Of a DNA stretch of 64,000 bases, positions 26,580 to 38,661 are shown in pieces; the first letter of the stretch is position 1; each line of letters starts with the position of its first letter. A program made the translations under genes and the position numbers. The DNA comes from Chionis minor (taxonomy: Eukaryota; Chordata; Aves; Charadriiformes; Chionididae), in assembly GCA_013398295.1 (NCBI GenBank), contig VZSF01003930.1:160231-224230 (forward strand). Direction: 5' to 3'. A model generated the notes under the pieces. The model searched no databases. It was not told the DNA's origin and saw only the letters and a list, made by a program, of their open reading frames with translations.

Positions 26580-27420
26580 GATCAGGGTAATTACATTTTC
26601 TAATCTGAAATGGTGCTGTGACATTGTTTCAGGTAACACATGAATCATGCTAAAGGGTTTTCCTCTGCTAACGCCGGCTACCTTATCTAAGCAAGCTCTG
26701 GTCTAAGGATGGAGACCTAAGCCTGATGAAGTATTGTACCGGCACTGCAGGCAGTGGCTCCACCACCTGCCCCCAAGACTTCTCCAGTCCGCTGCTGCTG
26801 TTGGGCAGACAGCTCGCCAGGTAATTAAAAAAACCCTAAAGAAATAGTGGAGCTGTGCCTAATGCCTCATGATCCCGACTCATTGTCTCTAGGAGCTGAG
26901 GTGTCAGATGGGACGACCTTGCTGCACATCTGAATGATGCCGAGTCCAGGTGAGAGAGCTACAGCCTCGCTTAGCAGGAGAAGGCAAACATGGCTTTGAT
27001 GACTTTGCGCCTGCTAATGAACACAAATTACCTGAAACACAATGAGTGCGTCTCCCACCACCTTTAAGCCAAGTAGCAATGTAATAATGTGGCTGTCAAA
27101 TCTTCACCACTGCGTGGGATTGTGTTAACAAACTAGTTCAAGTTTATTACACAAATCATGATTAAATACTTGCAGAAGAAGCAGATCTAGCTTTCTGGTT
27201 TGTTTGGGTTTGTTTTTAACAGCAGTTACAATACAAAAACTGCAGTATGACCTGCCCCTGCAGTATTCTTTTATTCTTCAATCTCTTGTCACAGATGCAA
27301 TCTGTACACTGCTTAATTTTTGTTATCATTGCCTTGGATATCTACCAGCTATGATTGTAATGATTAAATCAGTATTAACCTAATTACAAAGGGCTTTACT
27401 CAAGATAAACAGTGAAGAAG
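26580..27420. promoter_or_regulatory. Candidate cis-regulatory region (motif-dense, repeat-free)
   Basis: This segment is non-repetitive and moderately CpG-containing. It has clustered homeodomain-type words (TAATTA, GATTAAATC, CTAATGAACAC, AGGTAATTA), an E-box within TCCACCACCTGC, and CTAATTACAAAGGGC, which includes an HMG-box-type ACAAAGG. No open frame explains it. Its location in the MRPL15-SOX17 desert makes an enhancer plausible. This is inference only. Confidence 0.2.
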
Positions 27421-27510
27421 TGATCCAGAACAGTGAGAACTGCACTGCTGAGAACGTCTAGCAAAGGCCCTTCAGATACTTTGAGCTATCTTTTTTTTTC
27501 CTCACATAAG

Positions 27511-27533
27511 TTTCTTTCTTTCTTTCTTTTTTT
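27511..27533. repeat. (TTTC)n microsatellite
   Basis: TTTCTTTCTTTCTTTC is followed by a T run. A separate T9 run lies just upstream at about 27,491-27,499. Confidence 0.9.
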
Positions 27534-27934
27534 AATCCAGATGTGTTGTTTTTGTCAAATCCCAGAAATTAACTCAGTCTGTCACCTCCGATTCTGACCC
27601 CTGAAGACAGCCCCATCAATGTCTTTGGCCGTGATTTCTCTTTACTGCCCTCAGCAGCTACATTTTTCTCTTCACTCCAAACTCGATGCCACTGGTGGTC
27701 TGCCATGAGTCAGACACTGAGGGCTTCCCTAATTTCCGCCTCACAGAGACATGAACAAAGGACATCAAGATTTGGCGCACTTCCCATGTTCATCTGTTCT
27801 AAGGTATTCCCGTTCTGCAGGACAAACTCACAATCATGGATATAATTACAATGGAGGGAACCATTTATCTCTGTTCACCTCTTTTATTTGACCTTGCAGC
27901 AGTTTAGTTGTGATTTAGACACTGAAACTGTCCC

Positions 27935-27982
27935 AGCTGAATTCAACAGCAGAACTCCCACAGATTTTAATATCAGGCCTTT
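27935..27982. repeat. Third relic of the same ancestral repeat
   Basis: CAGCAGAACTCCCACAGATT followed by TTAATATCAGGCCTT matches GGCAGAACTCCCATTGACTT and CAATATCAGGCC. Only the right half is recognisable. Confidence 0.5.
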
Positions 27983-29231
27983 TCCAATTAGGATAGTAAT
28001 CGTATATTGCTGACACAACAGCTGATGAGCTAAGCCTTTTAAAAAGTTGTTTAAAAAAACCCACAAACATGTTTTTGAGAGTACTGTATAGCAAATATAC
28101 ATAAGTCACATATAAACAGACAGCAAGGGACATTTCAGCATTTCAAATGAAAAGCTAAGAGTTTTCCACAAATTAGGCAAGATTTGCTTGAAAGTTTAGG
28201 ACCTAAGCTAAGTTTTTCAGAGACCATGGTCTGTGTATTCAGCTGTTTGTTAGAAAACCTTTGGTCGACCACTCTCTGTTCTCCAGGGAAAAGCCTGGAA
28301 GAACTTCCATCAGGTGAAGTGTAAATGTCCTGGTTTTCCTCAAAGTCTTGGTTTCTCAACAGACTCAATTAGCATTCTCCAGAACACTATCAACAGGAGA
28401 CATGGTATTCAGTACAAAATTCCAACTTCTGGGTTTTTTCTGCCACCTATGCTTAAAAGAAAATACTTCCAGATCATTAGTGTTTCTTAATTTCTCATGA
28501 ACATTTGTCCAGAAATTTCTTGTTTTCCAATAGCAGGAGAAAGATCTATTATTACACCCTTTCTCGCTTTCAAGAGCTGAAATAGGGTCCTGTTTACAAC
28601 ACTTCTCCATGGGATGATACCAGAAAGCTTAGGCAGAACTGACCCATCCCTTATGGTGACAATTTCTTGTATGCCATTTTGTTGTATGACAATTCTTGTA
28701 TAACATTTCTTGTATTTTTGCTTGTATTTCTTCTTCAGATTTTCCCTAATTATTAAATATATTCTCCAGAGGCCTGAAAATCATTTAATTAGGGTTATGG
28801 CCTTTCTACTTACTGGTGGCTTCTTCATTTTGCCCAGTGGGACAACCACTTGCGATTCTCTCTGGTGCTTTTTGGCCTAACGCAGAACAGTTTGCTCTTC
28901 TAAAGGAGCTAGACCTAGCTTCATCTGTGAAGCACCACACAAATCCCACCTGGGACTAACCACTCATACTCAGGTTGATTATAAAGCACAGAGATTCTGT
29001 GGTGCAGAGCTGTTACAGAGCCAAAGTTATGGGACGCAGGCTAGTTCATTGCCCGTGGGCTTCTGGCAAAAGTCAGAAAGGTAAAACTCAAAGGCAGACG
29101 TACAGAAAAGGCCTTCCTCTGGAGGAAGGGATGATGAATTTGCCGATGTTGCATACACCGTACTTTCTGAGAGAAACTTCATCAAATTCAGAAGAAGCCC
29201 CTGCAACACTGCAAGCTGGTGACTGAGTGGG

Positions 29232-29920
29232 GAGGGTGCAGCTCTGCAGAGCAGGACCTGGGGTGGAGAAGTCGTTGAACATGAGTCAGCAGTGCGCCCT
29301 TGAGGCACTGAAAGCTAAGGACATGCCAAGCTGCGCTAGCAAGAGAGCAGCCAGCAGCTTGAGGGAAGTGGCTGCTCACTTCCAGCTGGCACTTGTGAGG
29401 CACTCCCGATTGGGGTACTCTGTCATGTTCACTTTTGGGTTTCCCAGAAAAAGACATTAACGTCTCTAGACCAAGTCCAATGGAGGGCTACCAAGACTGT
29501 GGGGCATGACGTTCAATGAGGGCCTGAGGAAACCGGGTTTGCCCAGCCTGGAGAAGAAAAGGCTGGGGGTGGAAGGGGACCTGATTATGATCTTCAACTG
29601 CTTAAAGGGGCCCTAGAAACAAGATGGAGCCAGGATTTTCTCAGAGGAAAGGGCAAGAGGCAATGGCCACAAGCTGCATCCAGGGAAATTCTCAGCAAGT
29701 ATAATAAAGGAAAAAAAAAATAAAAAAAAATCAGTTGAGAGTGGTTAAACCCAGCCAGAGAGGCTGGAGTATCTCCACCCTCATACTTTCAAAACTTGAC
29801 TAGACAAGGCCATGAACAACCGCATCTGGCTTTTAAGTTAGCCCTGCCTGGAGCACAGGGTTGGACTAGATGACCTCCAGGGGTCCTTTCCAATCTAAAT
29901 TATCCTGTGATTCTATAAAT
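29232..29920 (+). mobile_element. CR1 non-LTR retrotransposon fragment (3' part)
   Basis: This is a degraded CR1 LINE copy in plus orientation. From left to right it shows the end of the reverse-transcriptase ORF (MSQQCAL near 29,281, then a LREVAAHF...LALVR region, then GYSVMF). Next comes the typical 3' stretch with AAGTCCAATGGAGGGCTAC, GCCCAGCCTGGAGAAGA, AAGAGGCAATGGCCACAAG and GTTGGACTAGATGACCTCCA. It ends in the avian-type GTGATTCTATAA terminus. It is 5'-truncated, as is usual for CR1. An A-rich run at 29,711-29,730 sits where the consensus has a shorter AGGAAAAA segment, so this is likely local expansion. Family assignment rests on remembered CR1 consensus. The subfamily is not determined. 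Confidence 0.93.
29239..29460 (+). pseudogene. Degenerate end of the CR1 reverse-transcriptase ORF
   Basis: This is one open frame inside the CR1 fragment. The translated stretch contains MSQQCAL, AKDMPSCASKRAASS, LREV and ALVR, matching in order the C-terminal end of the CR1 ORF2 protein. Several substitutions have removed typical residues: the usual leucine-glutamate-tyrosine motif reads LGY, and the following tryptophan is replaced. No catalytic domain is present. It is a relic with no expected function. Confidence 0.85.
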
Positions 29921-32025
29921 AAGGCAGAGGTTGCAAGGAAAAGGACCTAAATCAGACTCAGGAGTGGCATGAGTCTTTCCTGCGTCGAGAGGAGAGAACA
30001 AGCCTGCAAGCTGCCGCTACTGCTGACCTCTCAAGGGCTGGATGATTGAAAATCACCCCTGGGTGCAGCGGAGCGTGTGTTCCTGGCACAGCACTTGCGT
30101 TGAGCCATTCCCAGGCTTCTCTAAGCAGTGGCCTTATCTGGGTGGAGTGCTGTCAGTCAGGCATTTTTTCCTTCAATTTTGCCTCACCCCTTACCATCGC
30201 AGTGCCTTAAACCCAGCCTGTTAAAAGGACTTGCCAAACTTCCACACTCTAAAGCCAGGGGTGTGACTTTAGCAATAATTTTAATTTTTTAAAATATAAT
30301 TTTCATTTCTTGGGAATTAATTTGTATCTTTGATGACACAAGTGTTGCACAAGTAAAATGTACTGATTACAGACAAATTCCTTTTTCTAACCTGAAATAT
30401 AACACCAGTCAGCAAGAAGAAGCAAATGGACTTGGACTAGCAATATTCTCCTCTCTTTCTTTTGGCTAAAAATGATCTACTTCAGATAAATAAAGAGCTA
30501 TATGTTTAATTATTGAGATGAATTCAGAAAGTAATAGGCTAGAATGACAACATTTTTCATGTTGGGTAAACTGGTGGAATGTATACTCTAGTAACTATTA
30601 AAAAAAATTCTGATACATCCCTTAGAAGAGGTTTGCTCCATTACCAGCCACTCATCCGACACACACAACCCCCCTTACCTGTACTGAGCCAAAACGTTCT
30701 GCACTGATTTAAAAAGAAAAAAAAAATAAATTGAGTTTGAATTTCAGATGAGTCAGTTGGAGACAAAAACTATTTTCAACAGTCTAATAAAGCTGTCTTT
30801 TCTCAGCAAAAAGTATTTGAGTTTGGATTTTCTTGCTGTAGGTAAGGACATGTAAACCCTGAGCAACCTTGTACATGCAAGTAGTTCTAGTAATGTGTCT
30901 TCTCTTGTGTTTAGTTGTTCCCTGCTCATGTTTCATAGGCTTGGGACCTGTGAGAAGAGTAACAACCTATAGCAACAGTGACAAGAAAAGGCTATGACTA
31001 ATAAATTCAATAGACTTTTTAGAATCATGCATGTTTCACAAACAGTCTGTCACTCCAAACAGAAACGTGAAACCCCAAATTTTCACGTTTGAAGAAGCTC
31101 CTCATTTTTATCTCTCCACTGTAGAAAGGTAATTTTGTGTTGAAGTCTTGCATTTCCTTATATTCAGAATTTGACATAGACATGCCACGGTTAGTCATTT
31201 TTGCTAGTAAGAAAAAAAAATCAAGAGAAACATCTACACTATAAAATTATCAGCAGGCCTGAGAACAGGGTCGCGATGGGAAACTCCACCATCCTGGTCC
31301 TCATTTAACATGAAAACACTGCCTTTTAGTCCAGGTGGAGCTCAAACTCTGAACAACCATATTGTGCTTATGATGAGCCAGACACAAGATGCCTTCCGGG
31401 CACTGTAATATCACACCTGATCTGTCCAGATTGTGGGAAAGGAAGCTCAGATTACATCAAGTGCAAGTGTGTCCTTCCCCCTTAGCACACCAGAGCTGAA
31501 ACTGAGCCTACGTCCAGTATGAACGTGGACATGCATCACACACATGGCTGACAAGTGGAGTCTCAGGTAGGCTCATAGAAACAGCCTCACCTGGCAGTGG
31601 AAGTAGCCTCAAGCCAGTCAAAATCTCAAACAAGATTAGGAAATGCCTCCTTTGTTCAGCAGACAACCATTTTATTAACTTTGTTAAAATATTTTCTACT
31701 AAATTGGTTTTGTTTTCAGCTTGATTGTGGGTTCATTTCCTCACTAGACCTCACACTGTTTTCTTAGTCGGGTGCCTACTCTCTGAAACAAATTAAGGTG
31801 AGCTCTTTCAGACAGAAAATCGTCTTCTTCATTTTCAAGGGGACCCAACTCTTGGCATTTTCTTAGCCTTTAGAACTGGGAACTCAAAAAGACATGCAAA
31901 CGTTATATGCGATAAGCCATGGAAAGAAAAGACTGCTAATGTTAGCTCTCATGCCCCTAGCTCTTGCCTAAGTAGACTCCAACGTCCAGCAAATCACACA
32001 GACTGTAGTGCACGCTGCCACATCC

Positions 32026-32085
32026 CGGTCCTTCTGCAATGCATGGCAAAATTCCCAGTAATTTCAATAGGAGTAGGTTTCAACG
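32026..32085. repeat. Second relic of the same ancestral repeat
   Basis: GGCAAAATTCCCAGTAATTT and CAATAGGAGTAGGTTT correspond to GGCAAAACTCCCATTGATTT and CAATGGGAGTAGGTTT of the family. Upstream GGTCCTTCTGCAA fits the GATCCTGCAA end. Confidence 0.58.
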
Positions 32086-34085
32086 CAAAGTTGGCAAGCT
32101 TGGAAAAAAAGTAAAATGAAACAAAAGTATTTTTAAGTCTTCACGTTAGAACAAAAAGCATCTTAGAGGCTCTGTATCAAAAGTGAAAACTGAGGCTGGA
32201 GCTCAGCTCCAGCTTCATGAGTGCTTCTAACCTTTACGCCAGTATACTTACTAGTCTCTTTAAATACAATAGAAACTCTGCCACTTTGAAGATAAGCCCT
32301 CACAGTTAGCTTAAAACAATAATTCTGTACTTTCTTTCCTGTTTCTAGATTTATTTTAAGTATTAGTATAAAATGTCAGAGTCCGATAGCAGCCAGATCA
32401 GTTTGTATAAAAATCGACTGCCTGTTTGTAGTATATTACGGGCTATATTTGACACAGGAAAGCACTTAATCATGAATGCTATCAGCACACCACACCCATC
32501 TTTGTAAGTGCCTTATAAGCTAGATTTATCACCATGAACTTGAACTGGATAGAGACAAGTAATAATGAATAATGCAAACCCCTTCTGAGGAGGTAGGGTT
32601 AAAGGTGTATTATCCACAATAGGACTGCCAGACTACAGTTCAGAAGCCAGGCTTGTATATATCGGTGGCACAGAGGCATTTGGACCAACTCTCTCTCACT
32701 TCGGATTGATGACCAGAGGACTATTTCCATTGGAGTCATCAGGATCAATTAAACAGAGTTCAGATGAAAGAGAGGAGAATCTGTCTCAAATATATGATCA
32801 CATGGATTCTGTCATTTTAGGTATTTTACATCTCTCAGCTCATTGTATTTGCACAGCAGAGCTAACGACCCTTCAAACACTTAAACAGAACCCACAAATC
32901 CCTCTGCTACATGTTATGTCTTATTTTATGTCACATGTCTAAGTTTTTGTCTTTGAACTCTAAAATACCACTTTTTGAATGTGTGCACTTCAGAAACATC
33001 TTGGAAAACACACACATTACGTAGGAGACAGGACCTTCCTGCTTTTCTCTGTTGACACACCAAAAAGAATTGCTCCCTCCTGTAGGGGCTGCCCCTGTAG
33101 CCGGCCCCTCCACATTTCTGTGCCTACTACAGCGCAGAAGCTTTTCCAAGCTCAGCTATAGAGTCAGCAGTGGAGAAGGAGCAGAGTCAGCAATGCAGAA
33201 AAGGCAGAGCCAGGGTGGCCAAGCAACTTAATCTGTTCCCTCAGCTGCCCTCTCCTGCCCATCTCATGTCCCCAGCTCCTGCCGGCAGCTCTCCCTGGAG
33301 AAGGGAAGGATTCAGGTGGCTGTAGAGGCTGCCTGTCCTCCAGGCTGCCTCTCCTCTGGGCTGCTGTGGACCCCCTGCCCCCTTCTTCCCTGCCACCGCT
33401 GTGCTCTACACCAGCCAGCCCATGGGGGACAGAGGACGGAGTGGTGCAGCAGGCAGAGTGTGCTTCTCCCCTTGGCAGAGTGTGTCAAGCAACTAAAGTC
33501 TTTGGAGAAAAGAAAGCAAAAAATGCTACCAAAAATGGCACCTGTTGTGAAAGCTAACTGTAGGGTAAGCTGTGACAGCCACTTTGAGAGATGCTGTGGA
33601 GATTCACATTTTTGGCACATGCTCGCTCCTGAATATACACGGAAAGGAGCCGCGTTACCGATTTATTATATTTGTTCACAGCAGCCCAATTAGGAACCAC
33701 ATTTTAAAATCGGAGCCCTTGGGTATTGCCTTAATTAAAAGAGAGGAATTGTCTTTGGATTTTATTGGTATATTAGTCATACCTAGCTCAAAGACAATGC
33801 TTTTTACCCTGTATATCCTCACAACTTAAGCGATACTTATTGGAATAGTGCTAAACACCCAAACACTTTGCAAGTAAATGCACCCTCAGGAGTGTTACGC
33901 ATTTGTGAATCACTTCACCCTTAACAAATGCTTTTAGCTCAAGCTAGAACAGGAAAGAAACTCAGCAACACACTGGAATATGTTTCAGCAGTTCAAGAGA
34001 GAAGTTGAAATATACAGAGAAGTACTCCTTAGGTAGAACATTTTTTTCTTTCCATTAAGAAAACACGCTGGTGTTTCCAAGGATC

Positions 34086-34266
34086 AGTTTTATACCTCAT
34101 CTGAAAGATGCCTCCTTCAATGGATGGTGCCCGTCATGTGGTGGTGAAGGACTTCTCCACAGTGACTCAGAGGGCAGTGTGCCACCTGCCACACTGAATC
34201 ACCAATGCTTCCTGGAGCACCCATGAGTTCCCAGGTGGCCCAGCCTTGCCAGCTTGCGATGAGGTA
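34086..34266 (+). repeat. Old sauropsid interspersed repeat (unnamed)
   Basis: CTCATCTGAAAGATGCCTCC, CAGTGACTCAGAGGGCAG, TGTGCCACCTGCC, AATCACCAATGCTTCCTGGA and GAGTTCCCAGGTGG occur in this order. They match, from memory, a repeat common in turtle and crocodilian genomes (CTCATCCGAAAGATGGCACC ... AGTGCCCCCTGCTGG ... TTCCCAGGTGGTCTCCCATC). The 5S-like TCTCCCATCCAAGTACTGACC part appears deleted here. I cannot give the family name. Confidence 0.5.
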
Positions 34267-37051
34267 ATACAGCTGCAAACTAAATCAAGACAGAAACCAC
34301 TGAATTAAATTCAAAGGGGTATGGCAGACTGATATATTTTGGATTTTAATAAATTACGGTCATTCTTATCTGGGGATGTGATTCCCCACCATGCAGAGCA
34401 GACACCCATCCATTCAATAACTTCATTTTGGATGTTGTTAATAAATAATTTTTATTAAATTAGTACACCCTTCAACTACATAATGCTGTATACCTGGAAT
34501 AATGGGTTTGGTACCCCTAATGATAAGTTTGAGCACTGAAAACCAACATGACACTGGGAAGCATGTCCTTTACCTCATCACTCTATCCACATCACACTAA
34601 CTTTTTTAGTCACGAATGTCATTAGTGACTGTACAACTGATTAACATCCTAAAGAAATATAGATACATTGTCAGCTGAATGTGGCAACCTGTACTACGGA
34701 CTGCCAATTCATTCATCAGAGGTAGTTGCCCACAGTTACCAGATCTAAGCTCAAATCAAGGTACAGAAAGAAAAAAAAAAATCTATTAATGAGACACCAT
34801 TGGTATTCAGGGCTTCATATTATGTTGGGCATTAAATTAGGTAGAGAAAAATTAGAATAAGGCAGATGTACAGAGAAATAAAGATCATAAATCAGCTTGC
34901 TCCAGGTAGATGAGACTAACAAGTAGCTTCAGAAACAGCAAGGCTAAAAGTCTGAACAATCTCGTGGTCAATACACTGGAAGCTCAAACAGTGTTTAAAT
35001 ACAAGGATTTTGAAATTTTGGGGATTTTACAATAGGCCTTACCTTCTAGGTGGTCTGTGAGATTCCCCAAAGCACTGTTTAAGAAAATAATTCAGACATG
35101 ATGCATTGTATCTCGAAGTACACAAAACAGCAAAACCCACAGACAAATAACAAAAAATAAAGGCAGTACTTGTGAAGCAGGAGAGCTTAAATTTGCTGTT
35201 AAACTAATGGCAAGTAAATGGCCACCAAATTAAATGGCAAAGACCTATTTGTTTCATGCAGGTAGCATTGCAAAGAAATATTAACCCTAGCTCATGAAAC
35301 TGATGACCCAGTTCAGCCACTGCTCCTTAAGAGCACTGCTGTGACCTACAATTAATGACACAGAAACAGAAAATACATTATTATGTCCAATAAACACTTC
35401 TAAGGCTACAGAGACGGATTAGCCTTCCTTATGATTTTTTTCTTTAAAGTGAGTTTGCATCATCTTTTTGTCTGTTCTCTTTTCGTGTAGAAAGTGGATC
35501 ATCAAAATACCAATGTTTTCCTGATGGCTTAAATGTTCCCCGAGAGAAACTAAACATCAGCCGGAAAGAGGGTTTACAACACAAATACCTGGGAAATCAG
35601 GGTCCTGAAATGAAGGCCAAAGAAGTCCCTTCCAAACCTATGTTTGTATATCTCTGTTCTTACCTTCCATCACCTTGCCAGACAATACAGCAAAGAACAA
35701 AGGCTTCACCTCTGCCCTGAGCACTTAGTGTATAATTCAAAGGGTGAAACAATAGTGACAGCTCTAAAAGAGGAACAGAGAGCTATCAGAAGACATCCCC
35801 ACTGGCCCATGCACTGAGTCTGGCTCCAAAACCTACCTATGAGCCAAATCCATGTCACTACCTCAATGCTGATGGTCTGCTAATCTGCTTGGTGCTACAG
35901 GCTCTGGGCTGTAATGCACCACTACCAGCTACCCCAGGGTCTCTCCAAGGAATGTGTTCTTTGTGTGAAGGTGTCCAGCACCCACAACAGGGCTGCTTGC
36001 TCCTGCTGCTCTGGCACACACTTTTATCCAGCTAATGTTATAAATCTTTCCCAGCAGCTGCTCACTGACCTGCAGAAGCCCATCATGACCGTTCACCTGA
36101 TGGCACTCACCGACCTGCAGCCGCAGGGAGGAAAATGCTGGGAGAGGTTCCTTGCCAGTGTCACCTGTCCAGGCTTTTTTCCCCCAGCAATCTGGAGGTG
36201 GTGGCTGCTGCTCCCCAGACCACACACATCCACACTTCCTTCTCATGGAGTCAGGCTGGGATTCAGGGAACAGACATACTCGTTGGCGTCTCCACAAAGA
36301 GCCAACAAGAAGAGCACGTGGCTGGATGCCTACAGCTGCATGTTCCACCTGTGGTCCATCTGGGCTGGGGGGCAGCTCTTATGGGGTGGGAGTGCACAGC
36401 CCCCTTCAGCCAACTGCCCCCAGAGCCCTGGTGATGGGCCTGCACACGCAGCCCAGTGCTTAGCACACCAGGGATTAGCAGGAGCACCATGGATGCCAAC
36501 AATCCCTGCTTCTCTTTCTCTAGTGAGGACCTGCAGCTGGACGTCGTGCTTGGGACCATCTTTTTTCTGGGGCTGAATAAATACAAAGAGAATGGGAGCT
36601 GATGTCTAACCCCCACAAAGCAGTGATGTGCCTCAAAGAAAAGTCAAGCTTTGCGGTGGCAGGCTCAGTGCAGAAGACCTCTGCATATAGTGGTCTCTGC
36701 GGCTTCCCTAAATTCAGTCTAGCATTTCTAGTGCAGGGCAAGCAGCAGAGAAACAAAAATCAGGTACAGCTGACTATAAGAATTTTGAAGGTGGAAGTAG
36801 ATCCTTATAAAGCTACCCAAAGAACTCATCTCTTTTGTCCAGCACCAGGATGCATGAATAAAAAATGCCTTATGGGTCCAGAACAGGATACTTAATGGCT
36901 ATCAGTATGCAGAACTGGCCACCTCAGCACCCTACAGCTACGCGGCCAAGAAATTTACCACTCAACTGTCAGTGTGATGTTAGCGATGGCAGAGGTGGCT
37001 GGGTTATGTGCTCTACTCTTTGAGGAACGCTGACACTGCCCCAGCTGCAGA

Positions 37052-37132
37052 AATCACAGTATCATAAAAAGTTGGAAAATACCCTTAAGGTCCAATCATT
37101 AACCTAACACTACCAAGTCCACCACTAAATCC
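37052..37132 (-). mobile_element. Short CR1 3'-end fragment
   Basis: On the plus strand the segment begins AATCACAGTATCATAAAAAG, continues with AAGGTCCAATCATTAACC and then ACTACCAAGTCCACCACT. This is the reverse complement of the CR1 3' terminus. The match stops near 37,132, so it is a heavily 5'-truncated insertion of about 80 bp. Orientation is minus. Confidence 0.88.
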
Positions 37133-38640
37133 TTTCCATTTGATTTCTCAGCTTTCACTCCTGTATTATTATTATTTCAGCTTAGTCACAGAGTTTTCCA
37201 GGGACAAGCAACCCCCAAATTCCTGATGTTAAAAAACAAACAAACAGAAGAAACACAAACAAAGAGAAAAAAAAGAGCAGGAGGAAAACTAGCTCTCCTT
37301 TGTACACTACAGCACAGTCAACACAAAACACACACCCACACTCCCTCCTACTTTGTAGTTCACTTTTAAGTCCTACCGTGTCTAACAGCTGGAAGCTGTC
37401 TTGCACTGGACTGTGTGCAGGGATGTGCCAGAGATTCCCTCTTACTCCCTTGGGTGGGATGTAAAGAATTCCTCTCCTCATAGCTGGCATTCCTTCTCCA
37501 CTGAGTCACTTTATAACACAGACAATAACATACAAATCCTGTTCAAACACTCATAGATAGGTACTGTGATTTTTTTCTAATGATATAAATATGAAAATGT
37601 CCATTGGATATGAAGCTTCCTGGCCAGAACCTGCATTAAAACAGAGTAGCCCATGCTCACCACCTGCAGTTAAGAGACATATAGTTTGGTGGTTTTACCC
37701 CACCTTCCCAAGATTAATTATTCAAGACTAAGGAAGGGGATTCAAATTCACAGCATATCTATTAAAATAAATTTTACTCCTGGAAAATGCAGGAGTCAGT
37801 AATATGGTCACCTTCTCATTCATCCTAGTAGCAACCAACACAAGCACAAAACTCTGTTGTGTTGTGTGTTGTTCCTAAGCATAAGGCTACATGATTCTTC
37901 ACCAGCGGCAGAAGAACATGACACTTGTCTGATATGTTTGTGCTGCAGCAGTGGGGTAGAAATAGCAGAGTTTGGGTTGGGGTTTTTTTGAGGTGATTGG
38001 CTGGAAATATAAACATGAGTCAAAACAATGTGGGTCATAAGCTGACAAAGTTGTATTTCTGCTCTGAAGACATAGTAGAGATACTTGAAAGCAAATATCA
38101 CTGTTGTTACTGTTAAATGAGATTCTGGTGGAACCCAGTGCAGACAAGAAGAGGAGGGGAAGGAGGTGGCTCTGATCTTGAGTTCAGGTTCTGCGTATTA
38201 ACAACCAACAAAAACTGAGATGTTTGCATTTGTGGTTCTGGGGCAAACAGAAATGAAAGAGAAGTCTTAGCCACAACATTAGGGTTTGGGGTTTGTACCA
38301 ATTTCCCCCTGTCCCGCAAGGCTGAGGTTGTCAATATTGGTGATTATTGTCCATCTGCGTTATGAGACAATATCTAATCAGGGAGAGCATCAGAGCTCTG
38401 CATGCACCAGAGAAACACAGTTTCATGGTGTGAAGTAGTCACCCATGATTGAGTTATGCTTTATCATACGCCAAAGAACTCAACAAACTTCTTTTTTTGC
38501 CTTTGTTCGCATGAAAATTCCTCCTTTCTACGCATATCACCCCAACAGAAAACCCTTTCTCCTCTCAAGATTAATTAGTTGTGTCAGCTTTTCATTACGT
38601 GTGTTTTAGATATTTTATTCAGCTTTTTATAGCGTTTTCT

Positions 38641-38661
38641 TCCCCCTTCCTCCCCCCCCCC
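38641..38661. repeat. C-homopolymer tract
   Basis: TCCCCCTTCC is followed by a C-run of about 10. This is the longest C run in the window and prone to length error in assembly. Confidence 0.8.

Larger units (their letters stand above)
26303..29231. other. Intergenic DNA including the candidate regulatory segment
   Basis: No gene is identified. Besides the motif-dense stretch at 26.6-27.4 kb it holds the (TTTC)n tract and an ancestral repeat relic at 27.9 kb. A run of imperfect TTCTTGTAT copies lies at about 28,660-28,730. Confidence 0.8.
29921..37051. other. Intergenic DNA between the two CR1 fragments
   Basis: No gene is identified. A GC-rich patch at 33,160-33,440 and another at 35,900-36,620 carry long open frames on both strands, including the longest in the window (220 codons, plus, 35,914-36,576). 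They show no recognisable domain and mutual overlap, so base composition explains them best. The old sauropsid repeat lies at 34.1 kb. Confidence 0.78.
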
